DNA of 64,000 nucleotides from Silene conica. Taxonomy: Eukaryota; Streptophyta; Magnoliopsida; Caryophyllales; Caryophyllaceae. The notes below the pieces were generated by a model. The model was not told where the DNA came from. It ran no database searches and saw only the letters and a program-made list of their open reading frames with translations. Made by a program: the position numbers and the translations under genes. This document shows, one piece after another, positions 49,551 through 61,715 of this stretch (the stretch's first letter is position 1; every line of letters begins with the position of its first letter). The DNA lies in NCBI GenBank assembly GCA_029255685.2, contig CM055312.2:2070649-2134648 (forward strand). The letters run 5' to 3'.

Positions 49551-52500
49551 ATGTCTGATTTAATGGAGATGGAGGTTTATAATGCGGCCGTCAATGGCGA
49601 CTTAACAATATTCAGCATGAAAAATCACGAAAAATTGCTTAAGAAAACATACCAAAACAACAATATCATACACATAGCAGCCCAACACAAGCAAATCCAG
49701 TTCATCAAAGCAGCTCTTAATAACTTCCCTAGTAGGCCAATTTGCGAGTCGCTTTTATGCCACCAGAACCGCTACGGGAACACCCCGCTCCACATTGCGG
49801 CTGAGGTCGGAGACGAGGCTGTCGTCATCCGACTTTACGAGTTCTTTTCAACGCAATGTGGAGGAGACACGGATGCTGCTATTAGCAACCGTGTTGTCCC
49901 GTGGAGGGTGATGAATGAGGACGGCAATACGCCGGCTCATGTTGCGCTTCTATACGGTAGCGTTTCGGTAGCCATGTATTTGGTTGTCAAGGATCGTTAC
50001 GTTGCTCGCGTAACTAATCATTCTAAAGAGACTCTTCTCCATCTTGCTGTCCAAAACCATTTTTATGGTAATATTTGTTCACTCACCGTTTTTTTTTTTT
50101 TTTTTTTGTTACAACGGTAAAAAAAGGGTTCTTACATAATGTTCATCTGACCCTCGGATCACTTTATAGAATAAAATATCATTCTAGATTCTATCCTAAA
50201 TTTTGTTTCAATTGAATTTTGGTGTTCGATAAATGTTGAATTTAGTTAAACAGTAATTCGTACAATTTTTTTTAACAAATTTGACAAAAATAATCCAACC
50301 TTTATCAAACATTTTTAATATATAACCCAACTTTTTTATTTTAATAAGAATAATTTGACGTTTACTTTTATTTTACATAAATATACCGACTTACTTATAT
50401 TTCATAATTGTTGTTGTACTCATATATTACTCAACTAGTATAAATCTTGCGTATGCATGCACGGTAAATAGAGTTTTTACCTTTTAATATATTATTGATA
50501 GGTGTTAAATTATTGACGCGGGATTAATTACATATTTCACCCTTTTTATTTTAATATGATAAAAAAATTGGAAAACTTATGAAGAGAATTGAGAGAAATC
50601 AAGTAATTTGTATTTTAATGATTTTTTTTAAAAACAAATGATTTCAATTCATAACTTTTCTATAATTTTGATGAATTTTTTTTAGTAATTATAATTTTTA
50701 GATTTATACTATTAATTTTGCTTTATTTTAATTAGACAAATGTAGTTTAAAGTTTAGAGAAGATTATAATTATTAAATGATTAAATAATTATATTTTAGA
50801 TCTTGTTTGGCAAACAAACATACTCCGTAGAAACAAATCCATGATAGTGGATAATATTAACATAATATGATTAACAAATTTCGGTAGCAGGTTTGACTAT
50901 CAACAACTCAGTATAATTTAAAAAGGGTGTTTGAGATCTTTCAAGCTACGTCTATTGTAGTTTACTGCTCGTATTAAAGAGTATAATAGCGTAAAGACTT
51001 TGTTTTTTAGTGAAAGATTAGGCAAGACAAACTACAAAATCACGTAATTTGTCATTGTAGTTGCTCAAACGAATATTTTGCTAAGCGAAAATATTCCTTC
51101 CTCCATTCCAATCAATTATATACATTTTACTTTACCGACATTATTCGTAAATCGAGTGGATTTTCAACACAACTTCTAATATATATATTTTTTTGTCGGA
51201 AAATCCAGATAATAATGAATCTCAAATACCCGAAACAGAAGCAGCAAGCAGCAGCATAAATGTTAATCAATCCAGCGAGGATCTACAGTCCATGATTGAA
51301 CGTCTGCTAAAAATAGATAGTTCAGTTACATGCTGGGCAGATAAGGATGGGTTGACACCACTTCATCGAGCCGCGTCACTGGAACCCGCTTATTGCATTC
51401 CGGTCATTAAACTCATGCTGGCTAGCTGTCCCGAGGCTGCTGAGGTTCACGACGAGAGCTCCGGCCAAACCGTCTTGCACATGTTAACAAACCATCAAGT
51501 ATCAAGCTACGAGCGAGGCCAGGAGTTGCTACAAATTCCGCAAGTATATGGTGTTAGAAATAGTAGAGACCGTCAAGGAGATACACCCTTGCACCTTGCT
51601 GCAACAAATCACGATACTATCATGGTTCGAGTCCTTTTAGAATCTTCCCCAAATCTCGGTTTAAAGAATAAGAGTGGTGTTTCAGCCGGTTCTTTGGCTC
51701 GCCAACTTGCAGATGGAGTTACAGAGAACCAGGAAAAACATACGCGAAAATTGACAGAACAAGAATGTGAAGCGGCCAAACAAGGAAATGTGGCATTCCT
51801 TACGGAACAACTGGTCTCCTTAGGAATGAATTTCTTGGTGTCACAAGCATCTAAGGGACGCAACATCCTTCATATATTAATGCAATGCAATTTCACCAAA
51901 GAGTTAATCGATGAAGCTGAAGAGTTCATCGGACAAGCAATACAACGATTACCCTCACTCATTAGTCAACCTGACTGTAACGGCAATACCCCTATTCACG
52001 TCATTGTAAACAATAAGTTTTCAGTACAGTTACTGGATTTGATCTGTAAATACTTCGCGAAGGCACGGGAAGGGGTGGAGGGTGATTCCAGAGGTGGGCT
52101 CCACTTGCCGCCTTGGAGAATGAAGAACGGCAAAGGTGACACACCACTTCATGTTGCTGTTATAGCTGTAAATTATGAATTTGCTATAAAGTTGCTGGAA
52201 CTGGATGTTGAGGTAGCAGGCTATGTGAATGACCACAATCAGAACCCTCTTCATCTTATTTCTCTTCATGAAGGTAAAGTATATACCGTATGTATGTTCT
52301 TGGCTCTCTTCTTTCTGGCTTAGTTTCAACTTATTTAAAGAAGTTTTTGGTTAATAGGTATTATTTACCCAATTAATTGGGTAATTAGTGTTGAAATGAA
52401 AGTATTTGCGGTTTTAGTGTCCATGTGAACACTACCTTTTTTTTTTAAATTTTTTCACTAAAGCCGCTGAGGTTTATAGCGGCTTTAGTGAATGGTGAGC

Positions 52501-55153
52501 AAAAAACCACGCATTGAAACCAGTGGCTTCTGGAAATGTAAAAAAATAAAACACACACAAAACCGCTTAAGTCCTTAGCGGCTTTGGTGAAAATATAAAA
52601 GAAGAAGAGAACAGAGACTTCTGGATTGGTCTGGATTGGAATTTGTTCATAAAAGCAGCAAAGCCGCCGCTTACCTGGGCGACTTTATATATTTTTTTTC
52701 TGAAATTTTGGGCAAAGCCGCTCATCTTTATAGCCGCTTTACCCCTCCCACTATAATCCCTCACTTCCCAGACCCCCTAGAAAAGTTTTCGTCAAAAAAA
52801 GAATTACACTAACTGAGGCCGCTGACTTTGCTGAGAATCTGGAAAAAAATAAAAGTGTCCACGTGAGCACTAAAATCCGAAATAGTTTCATTTCAACACC
52901 AATTACCCAATTAATTGGGTAAATAACACCAATTAATCAAAAAAATTCTCATTTAAGTTTTGTTCAGGTGTATTCCGTTAGGTTTTATTTACGTTCAATC
53001 AATTATGTTATTATGTTCAGTTAATCTCTTCCCAAAATGAACTTTTAATTCAATTAAATTCACTTCATCTCAGTTCAACTCAATTTAGTTCAATAACTCC
53101 ATTACTCCATTTAACTCAATTCAGCTCATTTCAGCCGAAAATAACATGGCCTAAGTGAGAATTTTGTATCGCTTTATTCGTCGTAAGTCAATGCAAGCTC
53201 CTAACTTGTCAAAACTAATATCTCAGGTGATTACGACCCCGATGTCCTGGACAGATTAATAACATTCCTGATCAACGGAAATGACGATATACCTTATATG
53301 CAAGACGAGGATGGTCTTACTCCCCTACTTATCGCGGTCCAGGAACATAGACCCCTCATAATTCGAAGACTCTATGAACGGTTTCCCGACTGCTTAGAAA
53401 TTACAGATTTGAAAGGTCGATGTTTGTGGCATTTATTTGTATCTCGACGTCTTGCACGAGACTTTTTAACAGATGACGATGATGATGTTCTCGATGAAGC
53501 GTCTAAATTCTTTATTCATCAAGAAGACGATAATCATCTTAGTCGGAGGCTAATCGAAAGCAAGGACAATGACGGAAATACACCTTTACATCTTGCTATT
53601 GTTAATCAACACTTTGGGTTTGCACAATTTTTTCTTGATAACTCGAATGTTGATGGGATATCTACAGTCCGATATGAAACTTTGTTGACAATACAAAACA
53701 AGGCCGGTGTTTCTTGTTTTAATTTGCTTGGATCAGCCGAATATATTCCTCGCAAGGTAAACTACTTTTATCTCTGTTCGGACATGCCAAACATATATTC
53801 GTCATATAAGAACTTTTTTTTTTTTTTTTTTTTATTTTTTTATTTTTTTTGCTGCCGCCAAGAAAAAACCATGTCTGGCAGGGGCGGATCCAGGGGGCCA
53901 GGGGCAGGTGTCCCCTATAAAATTTTCGAAATAATATTTTATAAGTATCTATAACAGGTAGTAAATTATCATGACATAGTTGGTAGGAGTGTATTGTTTT
54001 ATCCATGAGGTACAAGGTTTGAATCCTAGTAATATATCAGTATTTTATTCTTTTTTTATTAACAAACAAATTGCTTGAAATGAGATTTAAACCCATGACC
54101 TTCGGATAACTTACCTAATTCCAAGTCATTGAACCACTTTCATTTATTGTTAATTGCAGTACTAAAATAAAATGTATTCTAATCTACGAATTAGATATTA
54201 TTTTTACTTAGACTCATAATTTAAATTATTTTAGAAAAAAAAGTTGAAAAAAAGATATGTCTATACTCTATAATCAATATGTTTTCATTCTTTTACTAAT
54301 ATCATGACTAATTTAGAGGAAAAATCTCCAAAATATAAAAATATTGTCTTAAATGTGCTTAGATAACACGTCAAAATTTGCAGTCGATCCTCGGGCTTAC
54401 ACGCACCCTCGTATTAATATCCCGATGGCGCTTTTTTGTGCCCTATAGAACAATTTTTTTGGGTCCGCCACTGGTGTCTGGTCAGTACATGTGTGAGTTA
54501 GATTGATTTTAACCATTTTGTTTTCTAATTTCCAATTTCCATTTGAATTCTAATATTTTGATTTTTGTGTGAAAACCTAGCTTGAGAAATCCCTATTCAT
54601 GAAAGGGAATTTGCTACTTGGACATCGAAGTTTGTATAATGTTCCAACAACAAAGATTGAAGCATATGCAAACACAATTGGCGTAGTGGCAGCTCTCTTA
54701 GCCACCATTACATTTACTGCGGCTTTTACTGTACCAGGCGGATTAAACAGTAGTAATGGAGCTCCGCTCCTCCTACAGTGGGCGACGTTTCAGGTGTTCA
54801 TGGTTGCTGACGTGGTGGCAATGTGCTCATCCATGATGGTTCTCTTTTGTCTCCTGTGGATCATGACAACCGGTCACAAAGGGGAGTCAATCTTTCTCCT
54901 AGATGTAGGCGTGTTTTTACTACTAACTTCATTTCATGCAACAACTGTGGCATTTATGACGGGTATATATGTCACAACAATATCGACTGTTCCTGCTATT
55001 GCTATCTCTACTTGTATTGTCTGTACTTTGCTCATCGCTCTCATGCACAAGAGATTGGTCATGTTGACCATTGTTCCTTTCTGTAGGAGCGTGATCATCT
55101 TAGGTCGGATGCTTCGACACTTACCAAGTATGTGGACGTACTTAAAAGAATAG
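49551..55153 (+). CDS. Ankyrin-repeat protein with PGG membrane domain (ACD6-like), 894 aa
   Basis: Exons 49551-50067, 51209-52273, 53227-53756, 54581-55153; 2685 nt, phases agree, stop TAA... reading ends in MWTYLKE then TAG. Ankyrin signatures in order: GNTPLHIAAEVGDE, DGNTPAHVALLYG, DGLTPLHRAASL, GDTPLHLAATNHD (module 1), then LTEQECEAAKQGN opening module 2 with GRNILHILMQ, GNTPIHVIVNN, GDTPLHVAVIA, DGLTPLLIAVQE, DGNTPLHLAIVNQH. The last exon is a PGG domain (TVPGG at 754-758) with four hydrophobic spans ending near the C-terminus. Family knowledge: ACD6/ITN1-type plasma- or endo-membrane proteins in defence or stress signalling; no function is proven here. At 894 residues it is longer than typical ACD6-like proteins because of the doubled ankyrin block. 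Confidence 0.9.
50806..50940. mobile_element. Truncated MITE in ankyrin gene 1, intron 1
   Basis: Relative of 38470-38813 (CTTGTTTGGCAAAC start, AGCAGGTTTGACTATCAA, AAAAAGGGTGTTTG). Right end missing. The intron 50068-51208 is otherwise AT-rich. Confidence 0.5.
51097..51187. mobile_element. Half Stowaway element next to a splice acceptor
   Basis: Starts CTTCCTCCATTCCAAT and includes CACAACTTCTAATATA, matching the element 43559-43737. It ends about 20 bp before the exon starting 51209, so it probably supplies the branch-point/polypyrimidine surroundings. Confidence 0.65.
52302..53151. mobile_element. Tourist-type MITE carrying a nested MULE (intron 2 of ankyrin gene 1)
   Basis: Left end GGCTCTCTTCTTTCTGGCTT, right end ...CAGCCGAAAATAACATGGCC followed by TAA. 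Family as 36250-36471. Interrupted at 52339-52947. The left-flank TWA is degenerate. Confidence 0.7.
52339..52947. mobile_element. Long-TIR Mutator-like element (609 bp)
   Basis: Terminal inverted repeats of about 90 bp (shared TATTTACCCAATTAATTGGG and GTGTTGAAATGAAA). Flanks CTTATTTAA and CTCATTTAA (8 of 9). Interior has several AAAGCCGCT.../...AGCGGCTTT palindromic words. No transposase. Confidence 0.8.
53879..54473. mobile_element. hAT element with tRNA-like blocks (intron 3 of ankyrin gene 1)
   Basis: Ends CAGGGGCGGATCCA and inverted CAGTGGCGGACCCA; flanks ATGTCTGG and GTGTCTGG (7 of 8). B-box-like GGTTTGAATCC on plus (54019) and GGGTTTAAATCTC on minus (54081-54093). 595 bp, non-coding. 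Confidence 0.85.
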
Positions 55154-55163
55154 TTTTGTTAAT

Positions 55164-55169
55164 AATAAA
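55164..55169 (+). terminator. Polyadenylation signal of ankyrin gene 1
   Basis: AATAAA 11 bp after the stop codon. Another, more distal signal could be used in vivo. Confidence 0.4.
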
Positions 55170-56261
55170 AATGGTGATTTAAAGTTTGAGTATCATCGTA
55201 ACTAAAGTTGGTGAATTTGTGAATACGTAAATTTTGAAGTTTGCATTTCTTAGATTTTTGTAAGAGTTGTTCTCACACTCTAAAATATTGGAATACATGT
55301 TTATAATATATAATTTTTGGTTAGCATGGTAGTCTTGTGTTCTTTTAAATTCTACATGGTAATCTTAAGAACACAAATGGTAACTCTCAACTTTATTAAT
55401 GTGAATGATTGAAAGTTTATAATTTTCATATATTGAATTTCAATGTTTACATCTTAGAGTGTAAATACAAGAGATTGACATAAGGACTAAGTCTAACCTA
55501 GTATCTACAAGATATTGTAAATATAGAAATAAGATAACAAGATAATATACTTTACATAAATTAGAAGATATTAACTATAGGAATAATATTCAGGGAATAT
55601 TATTCTTGACAATTAATATGCATTGCCGTAATCTCAACTTTTTTTCCGTTAATTTTAGCCGTTAATTATGTGACGTGGCCAATTAAATTCTAAGATATAT
55701 ATTTTACAAGGTAACCCTATGTTTTTTTAAATTCCCCAAAGTACCTTATTTGTTTTTTACAAAAGAAAAACTCTTAAAATACTTTGTTAGTGTGGGTGAG
55801 AGCCAAATTTGTTTTAAAGATCGGGTTTTCTAAAACACATTTTCAAAAGGTGATGTGTAAAAAATGTATCTAATTAAGATTAACTAATCTGTAATATTAA
55901 TATCATAAAATTTTTAGAGAGACGATCTCTCGATAATGTTAACAAGAGACCTCTCACATGTTAAAAATGATATTTATTTCTCTTTTTTTATAAATATTAT
56001 CTCTCATTAATATAGCGAAAGACGTTTCTAAGGAAACTTACTAATAAAGAAAAACGTATTGTCGGATTAACAAATGTACAAAAATATTTGATAACGACAA
56101 GACAACGGCGTTTAAATTGTTTAAGCGAATGCAAAATGAGATGTGCACCAACATTGCCTTCAGATGAGCTGGATGCATTATTCATTGCCAAAAAGTCAAA
56201 GAGTTGACTTTGGATAGTAACTAACTTGCTTTCATGTCCCTAATCTTTTTTAAGGAAACGA

Positions 56262-56466
56262 CGTGTGCGCACTGGTAACCCCGAGCATACGTAATAGCGT
56301 AAATCATACTAGGTTAATTACCTTTCTTATGGGATGACAAACTCGAAATTTAAAAGGCATAACATAAAGCCAATTACCAAATTACTCCCAAGATTGTTCC
56401 TGATGAGACTTGAACCTGAGATTCTTGGAAATGACCCAAGTTTTAACCACTAGACTCTACCTTTGA
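56262..56466 (-). mobile_element. Diverged SINE related to 7774-8039
   Basis: Shares GTGCGCACTGG near one end and, on the minus strand, TAGAGTCTAGTGGTTAAAAC plus GGTTCAAGTCTC (A and B boxes). No clear target duplication. In the intergenic space 55154-58037. Confidence 0.7.
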
Positions 56467-56657
56467 AAATCTAAATGACATAACATCACAAACAATCTGT
56501 TTTATAAGGAAAGCAAATTGAAACTGATGTTGTAGGCGCAAAGTCAACCAAACCGAGTAAAACTTATACTAGATTTAACCCGATTCGAAATCATGGCCCG
56601 TTGACCGCATTGTCCACATCTAGGACCAAACTATTCCGCACTTCCAGTAGTATAGTA

Positions 56658-56855
56658 CGGAAATGGATCCTCTCCATTTCTTTTCTCTCCATTTCCTCTC
56701 ACAAACATTACTATATTATATATTCCAATCCCTTTCATTTACCTTTTTATTTCCAAATAAATCTACAACCATCCGATCGTTCCCAAATTTAATCCGAACT
56801 GTTGAGAAGTAATGGACCTCCATTTCTTTTCGACAAATGGAGAGGACCCTTACTC
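56658..56855. mobile_element. hAT-type MITE (198 bp)
   Basis: Inverted ends share TCCTCTCCATTT; 8-bp direct repeat GTATAGTA (56650-56657, 56856-56863). The next element begins right inside this right-hand duplication. Confidence 0.75.
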
Positions 56856-56863
56856 GTATAGTA

Positions 56864-57120
56864 CCCCCTCCATTCTTTTTATATCACCCAACTTTTGTTT
56901 TGACACTATTCACAATTGGCTATTCAACGTCGATTTTCTCTCAATCCGTTCACGGAAATATATTCATGTGAGATCTTTTTTGGATTGTCTTGATAAGAGG
57001 ATTAAGAATATTAAACTTTTATAATTTTTAGTAGTATGTAGCTAAAGATATAATCAAAACAAAATGGACATCGGCAAACGTAAATAATGAGATGGGGTGA
57101 TATAAAAAGAATGGAGGGAG
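56864..57120. mobile_element. Stowaway MITE (257 bp)
   Basis: Terminal inverted repeats about 26 bp (CCTCCATTCTTTTTATATCA), TA on both sides (56862-56863, 57121-57122). The TA used is the end of the target duplication of 56658-56855. Confidence 0.9.
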
Positions 57121-57414
57121 TATTATAGTTCCTCGGTTAAATCTAAAATGTATATATATTTTTTGCACAAATATTAAGAATGATGTTAAACAACTATTAA
57201 AAGTACAATTAAAGGCGTGCAGTGTTAGATGTTTTTTTATTAATTTAAATGTATGATTATTGATTAATGGTGGACCATTTAATGACATTTTAGGTAAATA
57301 AAGGTTATCCGTAAGAACACTTTAGTCATTTTTTTGCTCTATTTGGAAAGTGGTAGTTTGTATATGGATGAATAAAAAAAGGAAATATTTGTAGTTTGGA
57401 TATGAATGAGGTAA

Positions 57415-57959
57415 GACCCTGTTCTTTCTGACTTAATTTCAGCCCCTTTCAATTTTGCTTGGGTGTATTCCGTTAAGTTTTATTTACGTTCAATCAGTTA
57501 TGTTTAATTAACCTCTTCACAAAATTAACTTTTAATTCAACTAAATTACTTCACCTCAGTTTCATTCAGTTTAGTTCAATTAAAACTCTATCCCAATTAA
57601 TTCAATTCAGCTCATTTTCAGGAATTTTTTGGTTAATTAGCGTTAATTAGCAAAATAATGAGGTTAATTGGGTACAAAGCTTACACTACAATATATATGC
57701 ATCATGCATGGGTACACTACAATATAATAAGTCGCTAAGATTCTTAGCAGTTTTGCTTTTTGTATATATATAACAAAAAAAAAGTGAAGCCGCTAGATTT
57801 TTTAGCGGTTTTATATAAAAAAATCGGACAAAAATAAAAAGTGACAACGTGAACACCATAAACCTAATAGTTTTAAATGAACGCAAATTAACTAATTATT
57901 TTATTAATTAATGCTAATTAACTAAAAAAAATTCTTTTTCAGCCGAAAAGAACCGCGGC
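57415..57959. mobile_element. Tourist-type MITE carrying a nested MULE, upstream of ankyrin gene 2
   Basis: Ends GACCCTGTTCTTTCTG and inverted GCCGCGGTTCTTTTCGG, flanked by TAA (57412-57414, 57960-57962). Interrupted at 57622-57933. It ends 78 bp before the ATG at 58038. Confidence 0.85.
57622..57933. mobile_element. Short Mutator-like element of the 52339 family
   Basis: Inverted ends GAATTTTTTGGTTAATTAGC; flanks CATTTTCAG and CTTTTTCAG (8 of 9). Interior AAGCCGCTAGATTTTTTAGC-type palindrome as in 52339-52947. Confidence 0.8.
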
Positions 57960-59723
57960 TAAGTATCCTTTATTAACAACAGAGGTACGTCTAGACTTGA
58001 CCAATCTACAAATCTCTACCAATACAAGAAAGCAATAATGTCTAATCTAATGGAGAAGGAGGTTTACAATGCAGCCGTCAATGGCGACTTAACCATATTC
58101 CGTAACAAAAAACCAGACCAATTGCTAAAGAAAACCAACCAAAACAACAATATTATACACATAGCAGCTCAACACCAGCAACTCGATTTCATCAAAGCAG
58201 CTCTTAACAGCTTCCCCAGTACACCAACTTGTGAGTCGCTTATATGCGACCAGAACCGCCATGGGAACACCTCGCTCCACATTGCGGCTCAGGTCAGGTA
58301 TGAACCCGTCGTCGTCCAACTTTACGAGTTTTTCTCGACGCAATGTAAAGACAATGGTGGAAGTGATCGGGTGCTCGTGCTCCCATGGAGGATGGTGAAT
58401 TCAGATGGCAACACGCCGGCTCATGTTGCACTGATCTACGGCAACGCATCGGCAGCGATGTATTTGATTGACAAGGATGATTATGTTGCTCGCATACTTA
58501 ATCGTTCGAAGGAGACTCTTCTTCATCTTGCTGTTCAATACCATGAATTTGGTAATTTCTTTACACTTTAATTTATTTCTTCTTCATCTTTTCAATTACA
58601 TTTATTTTTCACTACTTTGCTTGGTTTCCATTTGAATTTTCTTATGCATATTTCAAAAAATTGGAATATTTTGCATAATACTCATCAATTTTTTTGACTT
58701 TTTACGTATTAATCTCAGGTCATAAGAAGTCTATTAGAATCAATATTCATCTTCGTGATAATTTTGTAAGGAATTAAAAAATTTCATCATAATTTTTAGC
58801 CCATATATATTTATAAATGATAGATATTGAGCCTAATAGAGTCCTTATATCATGTGTTATGTCATGTGATAATAAATGACAAGTTTGTTTATGCGTTCAA
58901 GTCATCACTTAACGCTTAAAAATGAGTTTAGTTGACTGAAAATAAAGTTTTAAGTATATACTTTGGATAATAACAACAATTATGGGTATCATGAAGTACG
59001 TTTTAAAAAGTGTAAAAAGTGTATTTTTGCTGAAATTAACTTAACTTATTTTTGCTGAATTTTTCAGAACTCATTTTTGCTGAACATAACTTAACTTATT
59101 TTTTCTAAACTTAACTTAACTTATTTTTTCAGAACAATTTATTTATTGTAAATTGAGGTTTCTCAATTCTCATCTAACACGAGAACTACACTACTCTGTA
59201 ATGTAATTGTGAAAACCCAGATAATGAATCTCAAATGCTTGAAACGCAAGCTACAAGTTCGAGCAAAAAGGTGTATCAACCTGGAGAGGAATTACCGCCT
59301 ATTATCGAACTGTTGCTCAAACGAGAGAGCTCTGTGGTATGTTGGACAAATACAGATGGATCAACTCCACTTCATAGAGCCGCATCACTGCATCCTACTT
59401 ATTGCATTCCGGTCATTAAAGCAATGTTGGCTAGTTGTCCCGAGGCTGCTGAGGTACAAGACGAGAGGACCGATCACACTGTTTTGCACCTTCTCACAAA
59501 CCGTCAGGTGACAAGTTACAAGCAAGGCTTAGAATTGCTGCAAATACCACAAGTATACGCTCTTAGAAATATTAAGGATCGTCAAGGTGATACACCATTA
59601 CACCTTGCTGCTAGAAGTAAGGACACTATTATGGTTCGAGTCCTTTCAAAATCTTCGCCACATCTTGGTATGAAGAACAAGTGTGGTGTCTCAGCTGGCT
59701 CTTTGGTTCGGCAGCTTGAAGAG

Positions 59724-61715
59724 GTAATTAAATTATTTTTTTTTAGTTTTTTAACTGTTCGGTTTTAAGTAGAATCGATTTATTATCTGAAAATATGAGA
59801 ACGATTTGAATAGGAGGCCGAAGGACGTAAGGTGTTCACCTTTCATAAAAAAAACTAGTGAAATTCGATTCAATATAGTGAGTAAACAAGGAATTTTGAG
59901 TTGGCGGAGTAATGTGGAAAACATAAAGTTTTAAAATTAAATATCGAATCCATATCTGTATTCGCATCAATATCCATCATAATGTTTTTGCAGGTCAGCC
60001 GAATTCCCACATAGGGAAAGACTATATTTTTTCTAAAAAATAGGTGATTCTCGCTAATTAATTAACGAAATATGTAAGTTTTAAATTTATTACCAAAAAT
60101 GAGTCCATGTAAGATGACTAAGATCGGATGTTCCGAATCTGGGCAAAAAATCAAGTCGTTATGGGGTAAGCGACTTGATTTCCCATGTTTCCCTCCAAAA
60201 CAATCCCCGTGCCTCATCCTCAGCTCTCCAACTCTCCAAGTCTCCATCGACGCTTATCTCTTATCTTCATCTTCAATTATAAAAAACAATACGCTTGTCT
60301 CTTTACTCTCAGACAATATACATCTCTCATCTTCATCTTCATCTTCATCTTCCTTACCCCTCAATCCATCTAATTCCTTAACCACACTATCCTAGGATAT
60401 GAAATTTCATTACCTTTGTTACACCTCAATCACTTTCGTCACCTACCACCACTCTAGCCACCACCAAACCATCACCATGACGTCACCGCCACCGCCGTGA
60501 CCATCGCCACCACCGCCACCACCGCCGCCACCGTAACACCCCTACCACCACTGTCGCTATGACACCCCACTACCACCACCACTGTGACCACCACCACCGC
60601 CATGACACCCTTACCACCCTTACCACCAGTAGATAAATGGTTGTTTGTGATTCGGTGTGTTAGTAGTAGGAGTGACTGTGAGTGGACCATTAGTTTCCTT
60701 TCTTGGTGTAACCAAACAACAAATAAAGTTTGAAGAAATCTCTTACCTTTCCCCCCTTTTACCCTTTCTAATTTTCTTTCCCTTTCCCTTTCCCTTTCTG
60801 TTTCTCTTACCAAACATCCTGTGAGAGTCTTGTGAAATAAACTACATGGTCATGTATGCATCCAAATCGCCTACTAGTGGTCTATACTTAAGGTGGCCTG
60901 GGAGTTGTATCAACTCAAGATGGAGTAGAATGATACAAAGTTGCAAGACCACATAAACACCTTTAACAACTATAGTATGCCAACTTGGTAAAGTCGATGA
61001 TATGATTTCGAATCAAGGGGAAGCTCTCGTGTTATTAGGTTATTTACGATAGAGCATCAAACCCTTTGTTATGACTTGATAGTGAGTAGGAAAAAATAAC
61101 TTTGGGCGAGACGACAACGGTTGTGAGAGAAAAATGATAGATGATGATGCCTCAGATTGATGGAAGTTCATCATCAAGTGAAAGGGCAATAGTTGTGGGT
61201 AGTGATAAGGGAAGAAAATCACATAGAGTAGATAGCCAAAGGTATTGGTCTAAGTCGCGGCCGCGAGACAAGTGTAGTGTGGAGTGCAAACCCGACTTTA
61301 TTGACTCAAACCCGAGTTTATTTATATAACCCAAAGCCAATCCTTAATCCATTTGACCGGTTTTAAGTCGGTTGAAAATGTGATGATATTTAAGATGACT
61401 AATGTAATTTGGATATAAAAGGCTGAAGTTTCTTAAACACTTAAATTGGCTAAATTTCGAAACTTAATTTCAATTCAAAGTGACCAACCAAGGCATGATC
61501 TAAATTGATGGGATAAAGTTAGATGTATCATGTATGTTCCTTGAGGCGACAATAATGTCTATTTTAAAACAATTGTTCATGGTATAGAGTGCCCTCTACC
61601 TTACCGGTAGTTAAATTAACAATCTGTTTCAATTGATTAAATTCAGTCGTAATCATATCAATCGGTAACTATTAACTTAACTCTGGTTCAATTCACATTT
61701 ATTTTTATCAAATAG
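59724..61715. other. Ankyrin gene 2 intron at the module junction
   Basis: About 2 kb without a gene. Contains TCATCT microsatellite repeats (60317-60350), a CCACCACC/CCACCGCC-rich stretch (60430-60620) and unremarkable sequence elsewhere. Confidence 0.65.

Noticed and set aside
54823..55086. Alternative frame over the PGG exon
   Set aside because: Shadow of the exon 54581-55153.
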